A DNA stretch of 6,441 nucleotides from Aquimonas sp044344935 (GTDB taxonomy: Bacteria > Pseudomonadota > Gammaproteobacteria > Xanthomonadales > Xanthomonadaceae), in the NCBI GenBank assembly GCA_044344935.1, contig JBIJCA010000264.1, positions 1-6,441 of the forward strand. Direction: 5' to 3'. Shown piece after piece: positions 1 through 5,439 of the stretch. The notes beneath the pieces were generated by a model. That model saw nothing but the letters and a program-made list of their open reading frames with translations. It made no database searches and was not told where the DNA came from. Within the stretch, counting starts at the first letter, position 1, and each line of letters starts with the position of its first letter. The position numbers were made by a program, and so were the translations under genes.

Positions 1-688
1 CTGCGCCTTTCATCGGCAGGCCGTGCTGAGGGACGATCATCGCGGGATTGAGCTTGCGCACCATGCCTGCCCAGAGCCGGCACACGCGATTGCCCGCCAT
101 GTAGCGCCGGTGGAACCCCTCCATGCGGCCGACCATCGAGCTGAAGTCCTCGTAGGGCGCGTACGGCGTTCCCGAGGCGACCAGCGAGGAGCCGACATCA
201 CCCGGGAACAGGATGCGGCTGATCGGGTCCCAGAAGCTGAGGTTGCCCACTGAGTGCAGAAAATGCGCCGGCAGCGCGCGCAGATGGGTGGAGCCCATCG
301 GGATATCGGCGCCTTCGTCCGGCACGAGCATGTAGCGGTCGCCACCTGCGCCCTTCTGGTAGTGCGGAACGCTGTGGGGAATGAAGCGCCCCCAGAGCTT
401 GGAGCACACGATGGTGCAGTCGCTGTACATCAGCCAGCGATCCACCGAGCCGATGATGTCGGGGTCCTGGTGGCTGGCGAGGATGTAGGTGAGGTCGCGG
501 GTCTGCACGTAGCGCGACATGGCGAGATTGAGCGGCGTGTACAGCAGTGCGCCGCCCGGATCGATCAGGGCCGAATGGCTGCCGTGCACGACCAGGAACT
601 GGTTGGCCTGCACGCCATCGTCTCCGCGCACGAGGTCGGGAAACACGATGCACTTGTGCTCAGGCGTGCTGAACAACTCGATTGCCAT
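1..688 (-). CDS. Oxygen-binding diiron (ODP-like) metallo-beta-lactamase-fold protein, 3' end off the window
   Basis: The first 229 codons are visible, from ATG at 688 (MAIELFSTPEHK) down past base 1. The sequence has the ordered metal ligands of the flavodiiron/ODP branch of the metallo-beta-lactamase fold: SHQDPD (H73, D75, D77), LHS (H145), FPGD (D164) and PQHG (H222). The 18 residues between H145 and D164 and the 57 between D164 and H222 fit the family pattern H-x-E-x-D...H-x18-D-x~60-H. D75 replaces the usual Glu, and I78 stands where many hydrolases and flavodiiron proteins have His. Family knowledge suggests a non-heme diiron site that binds or reduces O2 or NO, or senses O2; hydrolase activity is less likely. 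No signal peptide or membrane segment is seen, so it should be cytosolic. A GGAGCG Shine-Dalgarno lies about 8 bases before the ATG. Whether a flavodoxin or signalling domain follows cannot be seen. The fold call is firm; the activity is inferred. Confidence 0.85.
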   Translation of the reverse strand, partial: MAIELFSTPEHKCIVFPDLVRGDDGVQANQFLVVHGSHSALIDPGGALLYTPLNLAMSRYVQTRDLTYILASHQDPDIIGSVDRWLMYSDCTIVCSKLWGRFIPHSVPHYQKGAGGDRYMLVPDEGADIPMGSTHLRALPAHFLHSVGNLSFWDPISRILFPGDVGSSLVASGTPYAPYEDFSSMVGRMEGFHRRYMAGNRVCRLWAGMVRKLNPAMIVPQHGLPMKGA

Positions 689-729
689 GGTGGGCGCTCC
701 GGGCTCGAATGACGCGGAAGTCTAGGACG

Positions 730-745
730 ATCCGCTCTGACGGAT
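730..745 (-). promoter_or_regulatory. Small dyad upstream of the diiron-protein gene
   Basis: The 180 bases between alr and the diiron-protein gene (689-868) hold no convincing gene and no T-tailed terminator. A perfect 5-base dyad, ATCCG-N6-CGGAT, lies about 42 bases before the ATG at 688. A TAGACT hexamer just downstream (minus strand, about 721-726) resembles a -10 element but has no good -35 at the right spacing. The dyad could be an operator, or it could be chance in G+C-rich DNA. Confidence 0.2.
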
Positions 746-868
746 TTGATCGAGCGCAAGCGCGCTGCTGCGGCACGCAGGATGACGCGTGACTGCCTCT
801 ACTCCGGTGGGCTGGACTACGCCTTCGCCTCCGGAACACCCGCCAAGCCCATCGCTGTCGAGGCGCAT

Positions 869-1945
869 TCACTCCTCGATGAAGCGCACCCGGCGAGTGA
901 TCCCGCAGGCGAGCTCGTAGCCGAGAGTGCCTGCGGTGGCGGCCACGGTTTCAACCGGCAGGCCCCGGCCCCATGCGACGACCGGCGTGCCGACCGTGGC
1001 GTCCGGGTGGGTGCTCAGATCCACGGCCATCAGGTCCATCGAGACCCGCCCCACCGTGCGGGCGATTGCGTTGCCCACAAGGATCGGGCTGCCGCTGCCG
1101 GCATGTCGCGGATAGCCATCGCCGTAGCCGATCGCGGCGATGCCGATGCGCATGGCGGTGGGTGCGACGAAGGCTCCGCCGTAGCCGATCGAAGCGCCGG
1201 CTTCGACGTCCTTCACCGAGATCAGGCGCGTCGACAGCGTCATCGCCGGTTCAAGGCCAAGGTCGAGTCCGCTTTGCCCTTCCACCGCAGAGAGCCCGTA
1301 CAGCGCACCGCCGGGTCGCACCCACTGCCGATGCGCTAGCGGCCACCCGAGGACGCCAGCGGAGTTCGAGAGCGAATGCTCACCGGGCAGCCCCTGGACG
1401 GCGTCGTCAAAGCAGCGCATCTGTTCACGCGTGGCGGCGGCGCCGAACTCGTCCGAGCGCGCGAAGTGGGTCATCAGTACGATGTCATCGGCGACCCCGG
1501 GCAAGGCGCGCAGGCGGGCGTGCACCTGGGCAGCGTCGGCCGCCGGAAAGCCGAGCCGGTGCATGCCGGTATCCAGCTTTAGCCACACCCGAATCGGAGG
1601 GCCTCCCATGTCGGCTTCGAGCAGCTGAAGCTGACTGCCGTGGTGGATCACCGCATCGACCTGCAGGCGTCGAAGCAGGCCGAGATCTTCCGGCTCATCC
1701 GGGCCCGACAGCAGCACGATGCGCTGCGAGAGCCCGGCCGCGCGCAGGCGCTCGGCATCCGAAAGCGCCGCCACGCCGAATGCATCCGCGCCCTGCAGTG
1801 CGCGGGCGACGCGCTCCAGTCCGTGGCCGTAGCCGTCTGCCTTGACCACCGCCATCACCCGACTGGCCGGGGCCCGCCGGCGGATCAACTGCAGATTGTG
1901 CCGAAGCGCATCAATGTGGATGGTTGCCGAGGTCGCACGGCTCAC
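869..1945 (-). CDS. alr: Alanine racemase (PLP-dependent)
   Basis: This 358-residue protein interconverts L- and D-alanine, supplying D-alanine for peptidoglycan; it is cytosolic and works as a dimer. The length matches the usual ~360. The N-terminal barrel carries the PLP lysine in VVKADGYGHG (K35, with Y39). K123 and R130 in LKLDTGMHRLGF match the carbamylated Lys and Arg pair of Geobacillus Alr (K129 and R136, same spacing). The second catalytic base is Y255 in SIGYGGAF, followed by AAIGYGDGYPR (about 271-280) and RVSMDLMAVD in the C-terminal beta domain. All key residues are present. The start is GTG at 1945, sharing GTGA with the TGA stop of dnaB, with GGGGAG six bases upstream inside dnaB, so translation is probably coupled. 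Alr and the catabolic DadX are hard to separate by sequence; the place behind dnaB favours the biosynthetic Alr. Confidence 0.96.
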   Translation of the reverse strand: MSRATSATIHIDALRHNLQLIRRRAPASRVMAVVKADGYGHGLERVARALQGADAFGVAALSDAERLRAAGLSQRIVLLSGPDEPEDLGLLRRLQVDAVIHHGSQLQLLEADMGGPPIRVWLKLDTGMHRLGFPAADAAQVHARLRALPGVADDIVLMTHFARSDEFGAAATREQMRCFDDAVQGLPGEHSLSNSAGVLGWPLAHRQWVRPGGALYGLSAVEGQSGLDLGLEPAMTLSTRLISVKDVEAGASIGYGGAFVAPTAMRIGIAAIGYGDGYPRHAGSGSPILVGNAIARTVGRVSMDLMAVDLSTHPDATVGTPVVAWGRGLPVETVAATAGTLGYELACGITRRVRFIEE

Positions 1946-3354
1946 TCGAAGCTCCCCGCATAGCCTCCGGAGGCCAGGTTGTCGAAGCGCGTGTATTTGC
2001 CGTGGAAGGCCAGCTTCACCGTGCCGGTGGGGCCGTGGCGGTGCTTGCCGATGATGATCTCGGCGACGCCTTTCTCACCAGATTCGGGGTGGTAATACTC
2101 GTCGCGGTAGATGAAGACGATCATGTCGGCGTCCTGCTCGATGGCGCCGGACTCGCGCAGATCGGCCATCACGGGACGCTTGTCGGTGCGGCTTTCCAGC
2201 GAGCGGTTCAACTGCGAGAGCGCGATCACGGGCACATTCAGCTCCTTGGCAAGAGCTTTCAGGCTGCGTGAGATTTCTGAAATTTCGGTGGCGCGATTCT
2301 CGCGGTTGCCCGGCACCTGCATGAGCTGCAGGTAGTCGATCACGATCAAACCAAGGCCGTGCTCGCGCGCCAATCGGCGGCAGCGAGCGCGCAGCTCGGT
2401 CGGTGACAGCGCCGGCGTGTCGTCGATGAAGATCTTGGCTTCGGACAGCATGGTGATCGCGTGCGTCACCCGGCTCCAGTCCTCGTCTTCGAGCTGGCCG
2501 GTCCGCAGCGATTGCTGGTTCACCCGGCCCAGCGACGAAATCAGACGGAAGGCCAGCTGCGAGGCCGACATTTCCATCGAGAAAACCGCCGCCGGCTTCT
2601 TGGTCTTGAGCGCGGCGTACTCAGCGACGTTGAGTGCGAACGAGGTTTTTCCCATCGCCGGTCTTGCCGCCAGGATGATCAGGTCCGAAGGCTGTAGACC
2701 TGCGGTGTGCTCGTCGAAGTCGATGAAGCCACTGGGCAGCCCTGTGACCTTGCCCTGGTTCTGGTAGCGCTCCTGCAGCAGGCGGAAGGCGTCCTTTACC
2801 GCGGCGCGCATGCTCTGGAAACCCTGGCGCCCGCGACTGCCGGCCTCAGCGATGCGGAACACCTGCTGCTCGGCAACCTCCAGCAGTTCGCGCGCGGGTC
2901 GACCGGCGGGCTGGTAGCCGTCATTGGCGATGTTGGTGCCGATGTCAATCAGCTGCCGCAGCACCGACTTCTCGCGCACGATTTCCGCGTAGGCGGCGAT
3001 GTTGGCCGCGCTGGGCGTGGTGCTGGCCAGTTCGACGATGTAGGCGCCGCCGCCGACCAGCTCGCTCTCGCCCTGGCTGTCGAACCACTCGCCCAGGGTG
3101 ACTGCGTCGCAGGGCTGCGCCTTCTCGGCGAGCTGGCCGATCGCGCGGAAGATGAGTTGATGGTCGCGACGGTAGAAGTCTTCTTCGGTCAGCTTGTCGG
3201 CGACCTTGTCCCATGCCTCGCCGGACAGCATCAGCCCGCCCAGCACAGCCTGCTCGGCCTCAACCGAATGCGGCGGCACACGGAGGCCGTCCGTACGTTC
3301 GTCGTGCGAGGAGAAACTGCGCTCGGATTTGCGACCTGGAAAAACTGCGGCCAT
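1942..3354 (-). CDS. dnaB: Replicative DNA helicase DnaB
   Basis: This is the hexameric 5'-3' helicase that unwinds DNA at the replication fork and binds primase. From the chosen ATG at 3354 (MAAVFPGRKS) it has 470 residues, the normal family length. The N-terminal primase-interacting domain begins at LRVPPHSVEAEQAVLGGLML (about 24-43) and runs to about residue 170, followed by a linker. The RecA-like motor follows: Walker A ARPAMGKT (230-237, K236), the catalytic Glu in FSMEMS (E261), Walker B LIVIDYLQLM (336-345, D340), SQLNRSLESR, and EQDADMIVFIYRDEYY, whose R417 fits the arginine-finger position. No intein interrupts it. The frame stays open 54 codons upstream to a GTG at 3516, but that extension lacks DnaB similarity and a Shine-Dalgarno. 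The ATG at 3354 has only a weak, distant GAAGAG, so the start is likely but not certain. It forms an operon with alr. Confidence 0.95.
   Translation of the reverse strand: MAAVFPGRKSERSFSSHDERTDGLRVPPHSVEAEQAVLGGLMLSGEAWDKVADKLTEEDFYRRDHQLIFRAIGQLAEKAQPCDAVTLGEWFDSQGESELVGGGAYIVELASTTPSAANIAAYAEIVREKSVLRQLIDIGTNIANDGYQPAGRPARELLEVAEQQVFRIAEAGSRGRQGFQSMRAAVKDAFRLLQERYQNQGKVTGLPSGFIDFDEHTAGLQPSDLIILAARPAMGKTSFALNVAEYAALKTKKPAAVFSMEMSASQLAFRLISSLGRVNQQSLRTGQLEDEDWSRVTHAITMLSEAKIFIDDTPALSPTELRARCRRLAREHGLGLIVIDYLQLMQVPGNRENRATEISEISRSLKALAKELNVPVIALSQLNRSLESRTDKRPVMADLRESGAIEQDADMIVFIYRDEYYHPESGEKGVAEIIIGKHRHGPTGTVKLAFHGKYTRFDNLASGGYAGSFE
1952..1957 (-). promoter_or_regulatory. Ribosome binding site of alr, inside the dnaB 3' end
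   Basis: GGGGAG on the minus strand lies six bases before the GTG start of alr and inside the last codons of dnaB. It supports GTG at 1945 as the true start even though it overlaps the dnaB stop. Confidence 0.7.
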
Positions 3355-3409
3355 TGGCTTTGGTTGCTCTTCAGCGGCTGCACGAGGCTGCGCGGCGCGC
3401 GGACCACCG

Positions 3410-3415
3410 ATCATA
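3410..3415 (-). promoter_or_regulatory. Candidate -10 element of the dnaB promoter
   Basis: TATGAT on the minus strand matches 5 of 6 bases of the sigma-70 -10 consensus. It would start transcription near 3402, about 48 bases before the ATG at 3354. No good -35 is seen 16-18 bases upstream, so an activator may be needed or the site may be chance. An independent dnaB promoter is expected because an intrinsic terminator ends the rplI transcript just upstream. Confidence 0.35.
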
Positions 3416-3449
3416 CGGAAGCCGGCTGCGCTGCCGTTGCGCACAAACC

Positions 3450-3458
3450 TGTGGATAA
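3450..3458 (-). promoter_or_regulatory. DnaA box upstream of dnaB
   Basis: The minus strand reads TTATCCACA, an exact match to the strongest Escherichia coli DnaA box. It lies about 96 bases before the dnaB start at 3354 and about 35 bases upstream of the candidate -10 at 3410-3415. The 258 bases between rplI and dnaB hold this box, the rplI terminator and that -10 hexamer, and no separate gene. Binding by DnaA is inferred from the consensus match. Confidence 0.55.
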
Positions 3459-3561
3459 GCTGGGCACATCTCAGAGGCTGAGACTGGGTGGGGTTTCGTG
3501 TCTGACGGGTCGCCACGGGCTAGACGGCTGCGCGCTCGCTTCGGGTGGCGAACCGGCAACG

Positions 3562-3587
3562 AAAACGGGCGCCTTGCGGCGCCCGTT
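3562..3587 (-). terminator. Intrinsic terminator of the rpsF-rpsR-rplI operon
   Basis: A perfect 10-base-pair stem, AACGGGCGCC pairing with GGCGCCCGTT around a GCAA (minus strand) tetraloop, is followed on the minus strand by TTTTCG. It begins about 26 bases after the rplI stop at 3613. A G+C-rich stem plus a short T run in the direction of rplI transcription is the standard Rho-independent form. Confidence 0.85.
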
Positions 3588-3612
3588 CGACTCAACCTGT
3601 TGCAGAAGCCGA

Positions 3613-4062
3613 TCAGGCTTCGGGGACCACGATCACCTTGACGGTGGCTTCGATGTCGGCGTGCAGGTGCACGACCAAATCGAATTCGCCCAGACGGCGG
3701 ATCGGGCCTTCGCCCATCACCACTTCACTCTTCTCCAGCGGCAGGCCGGCGGCGGTGAAGGCTTCGGCGATGTCGCGCGGACCCACCGAGCCATACAGCT
3801 TGCCTTCGGTGGACGCGTTGGCGGCGATGGTGACGCTGGCGCCTTCCAGACGTTCGCGGCGCGCATCGGCACCGGCAGCGATCTCGCGCGCACGCGCTTC
3901 GTACTCGGCGCGACGCGCTTCGAACTCGGCGACGTTGGCGGCGGTAGCCGGCACGGCCTTGCCCTGCGGCACGAGGAAGTTGCGACCGTAGCCGGGCTTC
4001 ACGTTGACCTGGTCGCCCAGGTTGCCGAGGTTGGTGACTTTCTGCAGCAGTACAAGCTTCAT
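3613..4062 (-). CDS. rplI: Large ribosomal subunit protein bL9
   Basis: This 149-residue protein is the length of Escherichia coli L9. It binds 23S rRNA near the L1 stalk and helps maintain reading-frame fidelity. The N-terminal domain (about 1-50) starts MKLVLLQKVTNLG and has the rRNA-binding signature PGYGRNFLVP (23-32) with conserved G24, R27, N28 and F29. A long charged helix rich in Arg, Glu and Ala (about 45-75) leads to the C-terminal domain with KLYGSVGPRDIAEAF (about 88-102). The start ATG has AGGAG seven bases upstream. It is the last gene before the terminator at 3562-3587 and is separated from rpsR by 106 bases, longer than the other gap in the operon. Confidence 0.97.
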   Translation of the reverse strand: MKLVLLQKVTNLGNLGDQVNVKPGYGRNFLVPQGKAVPATAANVAEFEARRAEYEARAREIAAGADARRERLEGASVTIAANASTEGKLYGSVGPRDIAEAFTAAGLPLEKSEVVMGEGPIRRLGEFDLVVHLHADIEATVKVIVVPEA

Positions 4063-4081
4063 GAGGTGCTCCTGATCGTTA

Positions 4082-4116
4082 GCGCAGGCCCAAGGCCCAC
4101 GCAGCCCAGAGGGCTG
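4082..4116 (-). other. Two tandem hairpins in the rpsR-rplI gap
   Basis: The 106-base space between rpsR and rplI can form a perfect 6-base-pair hairpin, CAGCCC-TCT-GGGCTG on the minus strand (4102-4116). Next to it is a second, interrupted one (4082-4102): GCG and GGCC arms paired across TG/TG mismatches around a TTG loop. No T run follows, so these do not look like a terminator. They end about 20 bases before the rplI start and could affect mRNA stability or the relative output of L9. Pairing is read by eye; function is unknown. Confidence 0.3.
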
Positions 4117-4168
4117 TCCGACGGTGGGGTGCGGCGCGCACGGCCTCGCAGCAGCGCGCGCGGCACAA

Positions 4169-4393
4169 TCAGTGGTTGTCGCAGTAGGGAATCAGAGCCA
4201 GGAAGCGCGCGCGCTTGATCGCGGCGGCCAGCTGACGCTGGTACTTGGCCTTGGTGCCGGTGATGCGCGAAGGCACGATCTTGCCGGTCTCGGTGACGTA
4301 CTGGCGAAGGGTGTTGAGATCCATGTAATCGATCTCGGTGATGCCCTCGGCGGTGAACTTGCAGAACTTGCGGCGACGGAAGAACTTGGACAT
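4169..4393 (-). CDS. rpsR: Small ribosomal subunit protein bS18
   Basis: This 74-residue protein (75 in Escherichia coli) assembles with S6 on the platform of the 30S subunit. It matches the family nearly end to end: MSKFFRRRKFCKFTAEGITE at the N-terminus, IDYMDLNTLRQYVTETGKI in the middle, then the strongly conserved VPSRITGT-AKYQRQLA-AIKRARFLALIPY. It has Cys at 11 and 71 but no paired CxxC, so it is not the zinc-binding paralogue. The ATG at 4393 has GGAG about 10 bases upstream. It follows rpsF by 17 bases, so the two are cotranscribed, which fits production of S6 and S18 as partners. The priB gene found here in Escherichia coli is absent. Confidence 0.97.
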   Translation of the reverse strand: MSKFFRRRKFCKFTAEGITEIDYMDLNTLRQYVTETGKIVPSRITGTKAKYQRQLAAAIKRARFLALIPYCDNH

Positions 4394-4410
4394 TGGAATG
4401 GGCTCCGGAC

Positions 4411-4815
4411 TTAAAGGGCTTCTTCGCTGGCGCGCTCGGCGCCGACGGACTCACCTTCGGAATCGTCGTCACGGCGACGACGCTCGGGCTTCTCGTCCTT
4501 GCTCTTCAGGATCAGCGACGCTTCCGTGACCGCGCCTTCGCGGCTGATCACCAGATGGCGCAGCACGGCATCGTTGAAACGGAAGCCCGCCACCAGCTCG
4601 TCGAGCACGGCCTGCGAAACTTCGATGTTCATCAGCACGTAGTGGGCCTTGACCAGATTCTCGATCGGGTACGCCAGCTGGCGGCGGCCCCAGTCTTCAA
4701 GGCGATGGATGGTGCCGCCGTCGTTCTCGATGAGCGACTTGTAGCGCTCGATCATGGCTGGCACCTGTTCGCTCTGGTCCGGATGGACCATGAACACGAC
4801 TTCGTAATGACGCAT
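4411..4815 (-). CDS. rpsF: Small ribosomal subunit protein bS6
   Basis: This 134-residue protein is close to Escherichia coli S6 (131-135). It binds S18 and 16S rRNA on the 30S platform. The ferredoxin-like fold is recognisable from MRHYEVVFMVHPDQSEQVPA, the block HRLEDWGRRQLAYPI (about 42-56), KAHYVLMNIE, and FRFNDAVLRHLVI (about 79-91). The C-terminus is a charged tail, Arg-rich then Asp/Glu-rich (RRRRDDDSEGES), ending SEEAL. Escherichia coli S6 has a comparable acidic tail, polyglutamylated by RimK. The frame is open to 4911, but only the ATG at 4815 begins the family's N-terminus, and it has a strong AAGGAG six bases upstream. It heads the rpsF-rpsR-rplI operon. Confidence 0.97.
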   Translation of the reverse strand: MRHYEVVFMVHPDQSEQVPAMIERYKSLIENDGGTIHRLEDWGRRQLAYPIENLVKAHYVLMNIEVSQAVLDELVAGFRFNDAVLRHLVISREGAVTEASLILKSKDEKPERRRRDDDSEGESVGAERASEEAL

Positions 4816-4821
4816 GGATGA

Positions 4822-4827
4822 CTCCTT
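4822..4827 (-). promoter_or_regulatory. Ribosome binding site of rpsF
   Basis: AAGGAG on the minus strand, six bases before the ATG at 4815, decides between this start and a longer open frame reaching 4911. The longer version would add 32 residues not seen in S6. Confidence 0.85.
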
Positions 4828-4835
4828 GTGGATGA

Positions 4836-4911
4836 CGCTCCGGCGAGTGCCGGCGCGAAAGCCTCCCGCCGGCGGCGGTGAGGCAAGGTTGCCCGCGCGG
4901 GACGCAGGCAA
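4836..4911 (-). promoter_or_regulatory. Structured 5' leader of rpsF, possible S6:S18 autoregulatory RNA
   Basis: Three hairpins can be drawn in the roughly 97-base leader, in transcript order. At 4911-4889, TTGCC pairs with GGCAA. At 4884-4861, GCCTC and CCGCC arms pair with GGCGG and GAGGC around a GCC loop, with one bulged A (10 base pairs). At 4857-4836, CCGGC pairs with GCCGG around ACTC, extended by three pairs past a G-A mismatch. In many bacteria the S6:S18 complex represses its own operon by binding a leader stem with a CCG element. The second hairpin has CCG next to the bulge, but I cannot confirm a match to that motif. Confidence 0.4.
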
Positions 4912-4918
4912 GCCGCGA

Positions 4919-4947
4919 AGAATAGCGGAGCGGGTTCAGGACCGCAA
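4919..4947 (-). promoter_or_regulatory. Candidate sigma-70 promoter of the rpsF operon
   Basis: On the minus strand, TTGCGG (-35, 4947-4942) and TATTCT (-10, 4924-4919) are separated by exactly 17 bases. The hexamers match 3 and 4 of 6 consensus bases. Transcription would start near 4912 and give a leader of about 97 bases before rpsF. The site lies in the 174-base gap between iscA and rpsF, where an operon promoter is expected. Confidence 0.5.
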
Positions 4948-4989
4948 GAAAGATCAAGGCGGCAGACGTTGTGAGCGGAGCGCGACGGC

Positions 4990-5316
4990 TCAGGCGGTAG
5001 TAAAGCTTTCCCCGCAGCCGCAGGCGGCCGCGGCCTGCGGGTTGCGGAATGAGAACTGCTGATTGAGACCCTGACGGACGAAATCGATCTCGGTTCCCTG
5101 AACCAGCGGAAGACTCTGCGCGTCGACGATCACGCGCACGCCGTCCTGCTCCACGACGGTGTCGTCCGCGTGGATTTCACGCGCCACGTCCACGGTGTAG
5201 CCCCAGCCCGAGCAGCCGGTGCGCTTGACCCCGAACCTGAGGCCGATGCTGCCCGGCTCGCGGTCGGTGAACTGGCGGACGCGCTCTACGGCGGCGGCGG
5301 TGAGCTGGATTCCCAT
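4990..5316 (-). CDS. iscA: IscA-type iron-sulfur cluster carrier (HesB/IscA family)
   Basis: This 108-residue A-type carrier receives and delivers Fe-S clusters, or iron for them, to apoproteins in the cytosol. The three ligand cysteines are C35 in RTGCSGWGY and C99 and C101 in ACGCGESF, at the same numbers as C35, C99 and C101 of Escherichia coli IscA. Other family blocks are LRFGVKRTGCSG (about 26-37), VDAQSLPLVQGTEIDFV (about 64-80) and GLNQQFSFRNPQA. The start ATG has an AAAGGAA Shine-Dalgarno about eight bases upstream. The gene stands alone, with no iscR, iscS, iscU, hscA, hscB or suf gene in the window. It is transcribed away from asnS across a shared 123-base gap. Within the A-type group it could also be called SufA-like; ErpA is less likely. 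Confidence 0.88.
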   Translation of the reverse strand: MGIQLTAAAVERVRQFTDREPGSIGLRFGVKRTGCSGWGYTVDVAREIHADDTVVEQDGVRVIVDAQSLPLVQGTEIDFVRQGLNQQFSFRNPQAAAACGCGESFTTA

Positions 5317-5354
5317 GACGACATTCCTTTCGGTTGAAGCAGGCGGCTCGATCG

Positions 5355-5384
5355 TTCAACGACCGCGAAACGTTCCGCTATGAT
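5355..5384 (+). promoter_or_regulatory. Candidate sigma-70 promoter of asnS
   Basis: TTCAAC (5355-5360) and TATGAT (5379-5384, 5 of 6 consensus bases) are 18 bases apart on the plus strand. Transcription would start around 5391, about 49 bases before the ATG at 5440. The -35 is weak (3 of 6). Confidence 0.5.
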
Positions 5385-5408
5385 TGCGGGCTATTTGCAA
5401 GGTTGCAA
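5380..5408 (-). promoter_or_regulatory. Candidate divergent promoter of iscA
   Basis: On the minus strand, TTGCAA (5408-5403) and AATCAT (5385-5380) are 17 bases apart, each with 4 of 6 consensus bases. The -10 overlaps the asnS -10 on the other strand, so the two promoters could not be occupied together. The -35 lies inside the palindrome at 5393-5410. Confidence 0.35.
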
Positions 5409-5410
5409 AT
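5393..5410. promoter_or_regulatory. Perfect 18-base palindrome between iscA and asnS, probable operator
   Basis: ATTTGCAAGGTTGCAAAT consists of two perfect 8-base inverted arms around GG. It starts a base or two after the predicted asnS start point and covers the predicted iscA -35. A dimeric regulator bound here could control both genes. As RNA in the asnS leader, the same bases could form a 5-pair stem with a 6-base loop. I do not recognise the regulator; it does not resemble the IscR sites I know. Confidence 0.5.
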
Positions 5411-5439
5411 CCTGTCCCGGCAGCATTCAAGAGGAAATC

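Noticed and set aside
722..868. A 48-residue open frame on the minus strand starting directly after the alr stop (MRLDSDGLGG...), with GAGGAG three bases before its ATG.
   Set aside because: The Shine-Dalgarno overlaps the alr end and is too close to the ATG. Third-position G+C is only about 64%, which looks low for this G+C-rich window. The peptide resembles nothing I know. Conservation in relatives would revive it.
973..1845. A 290-codon Arg- and Ala-rich open frame on the plus strand opposite alr.
   Set aside because: It is antisense to alr, whose catalytic residues are all intact, and its residue bias is typical of a shadow frame.
2707..4218. A 503-codon open frame on the plus strand across dnaB and rplI.
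   Set aside because: It runs antisense to two certain genes and across their terminator. Its protein has no recognisable family, and long antisense frames are normal in G+C-rich coding DNA.
4827..4835. A TCATCCACA sequence on the minus strand just before the rpsF Shine-Dalgarno, one base off a DnaA box.
   Set aside because: The mismatch is at a conserved position, and the site lies in the untranslated leader beside the ribosome binding site, so chance is the simpler explanation.
5333..5360. An inverted repeat, GTTGAA-N16-TTCAAC, in the iscA-asnS gap.
   Set aside because: The arms are only six bases with a long spacer, and one arm coincides with the predicted asnS -35. It is too weak to claim as an operator.
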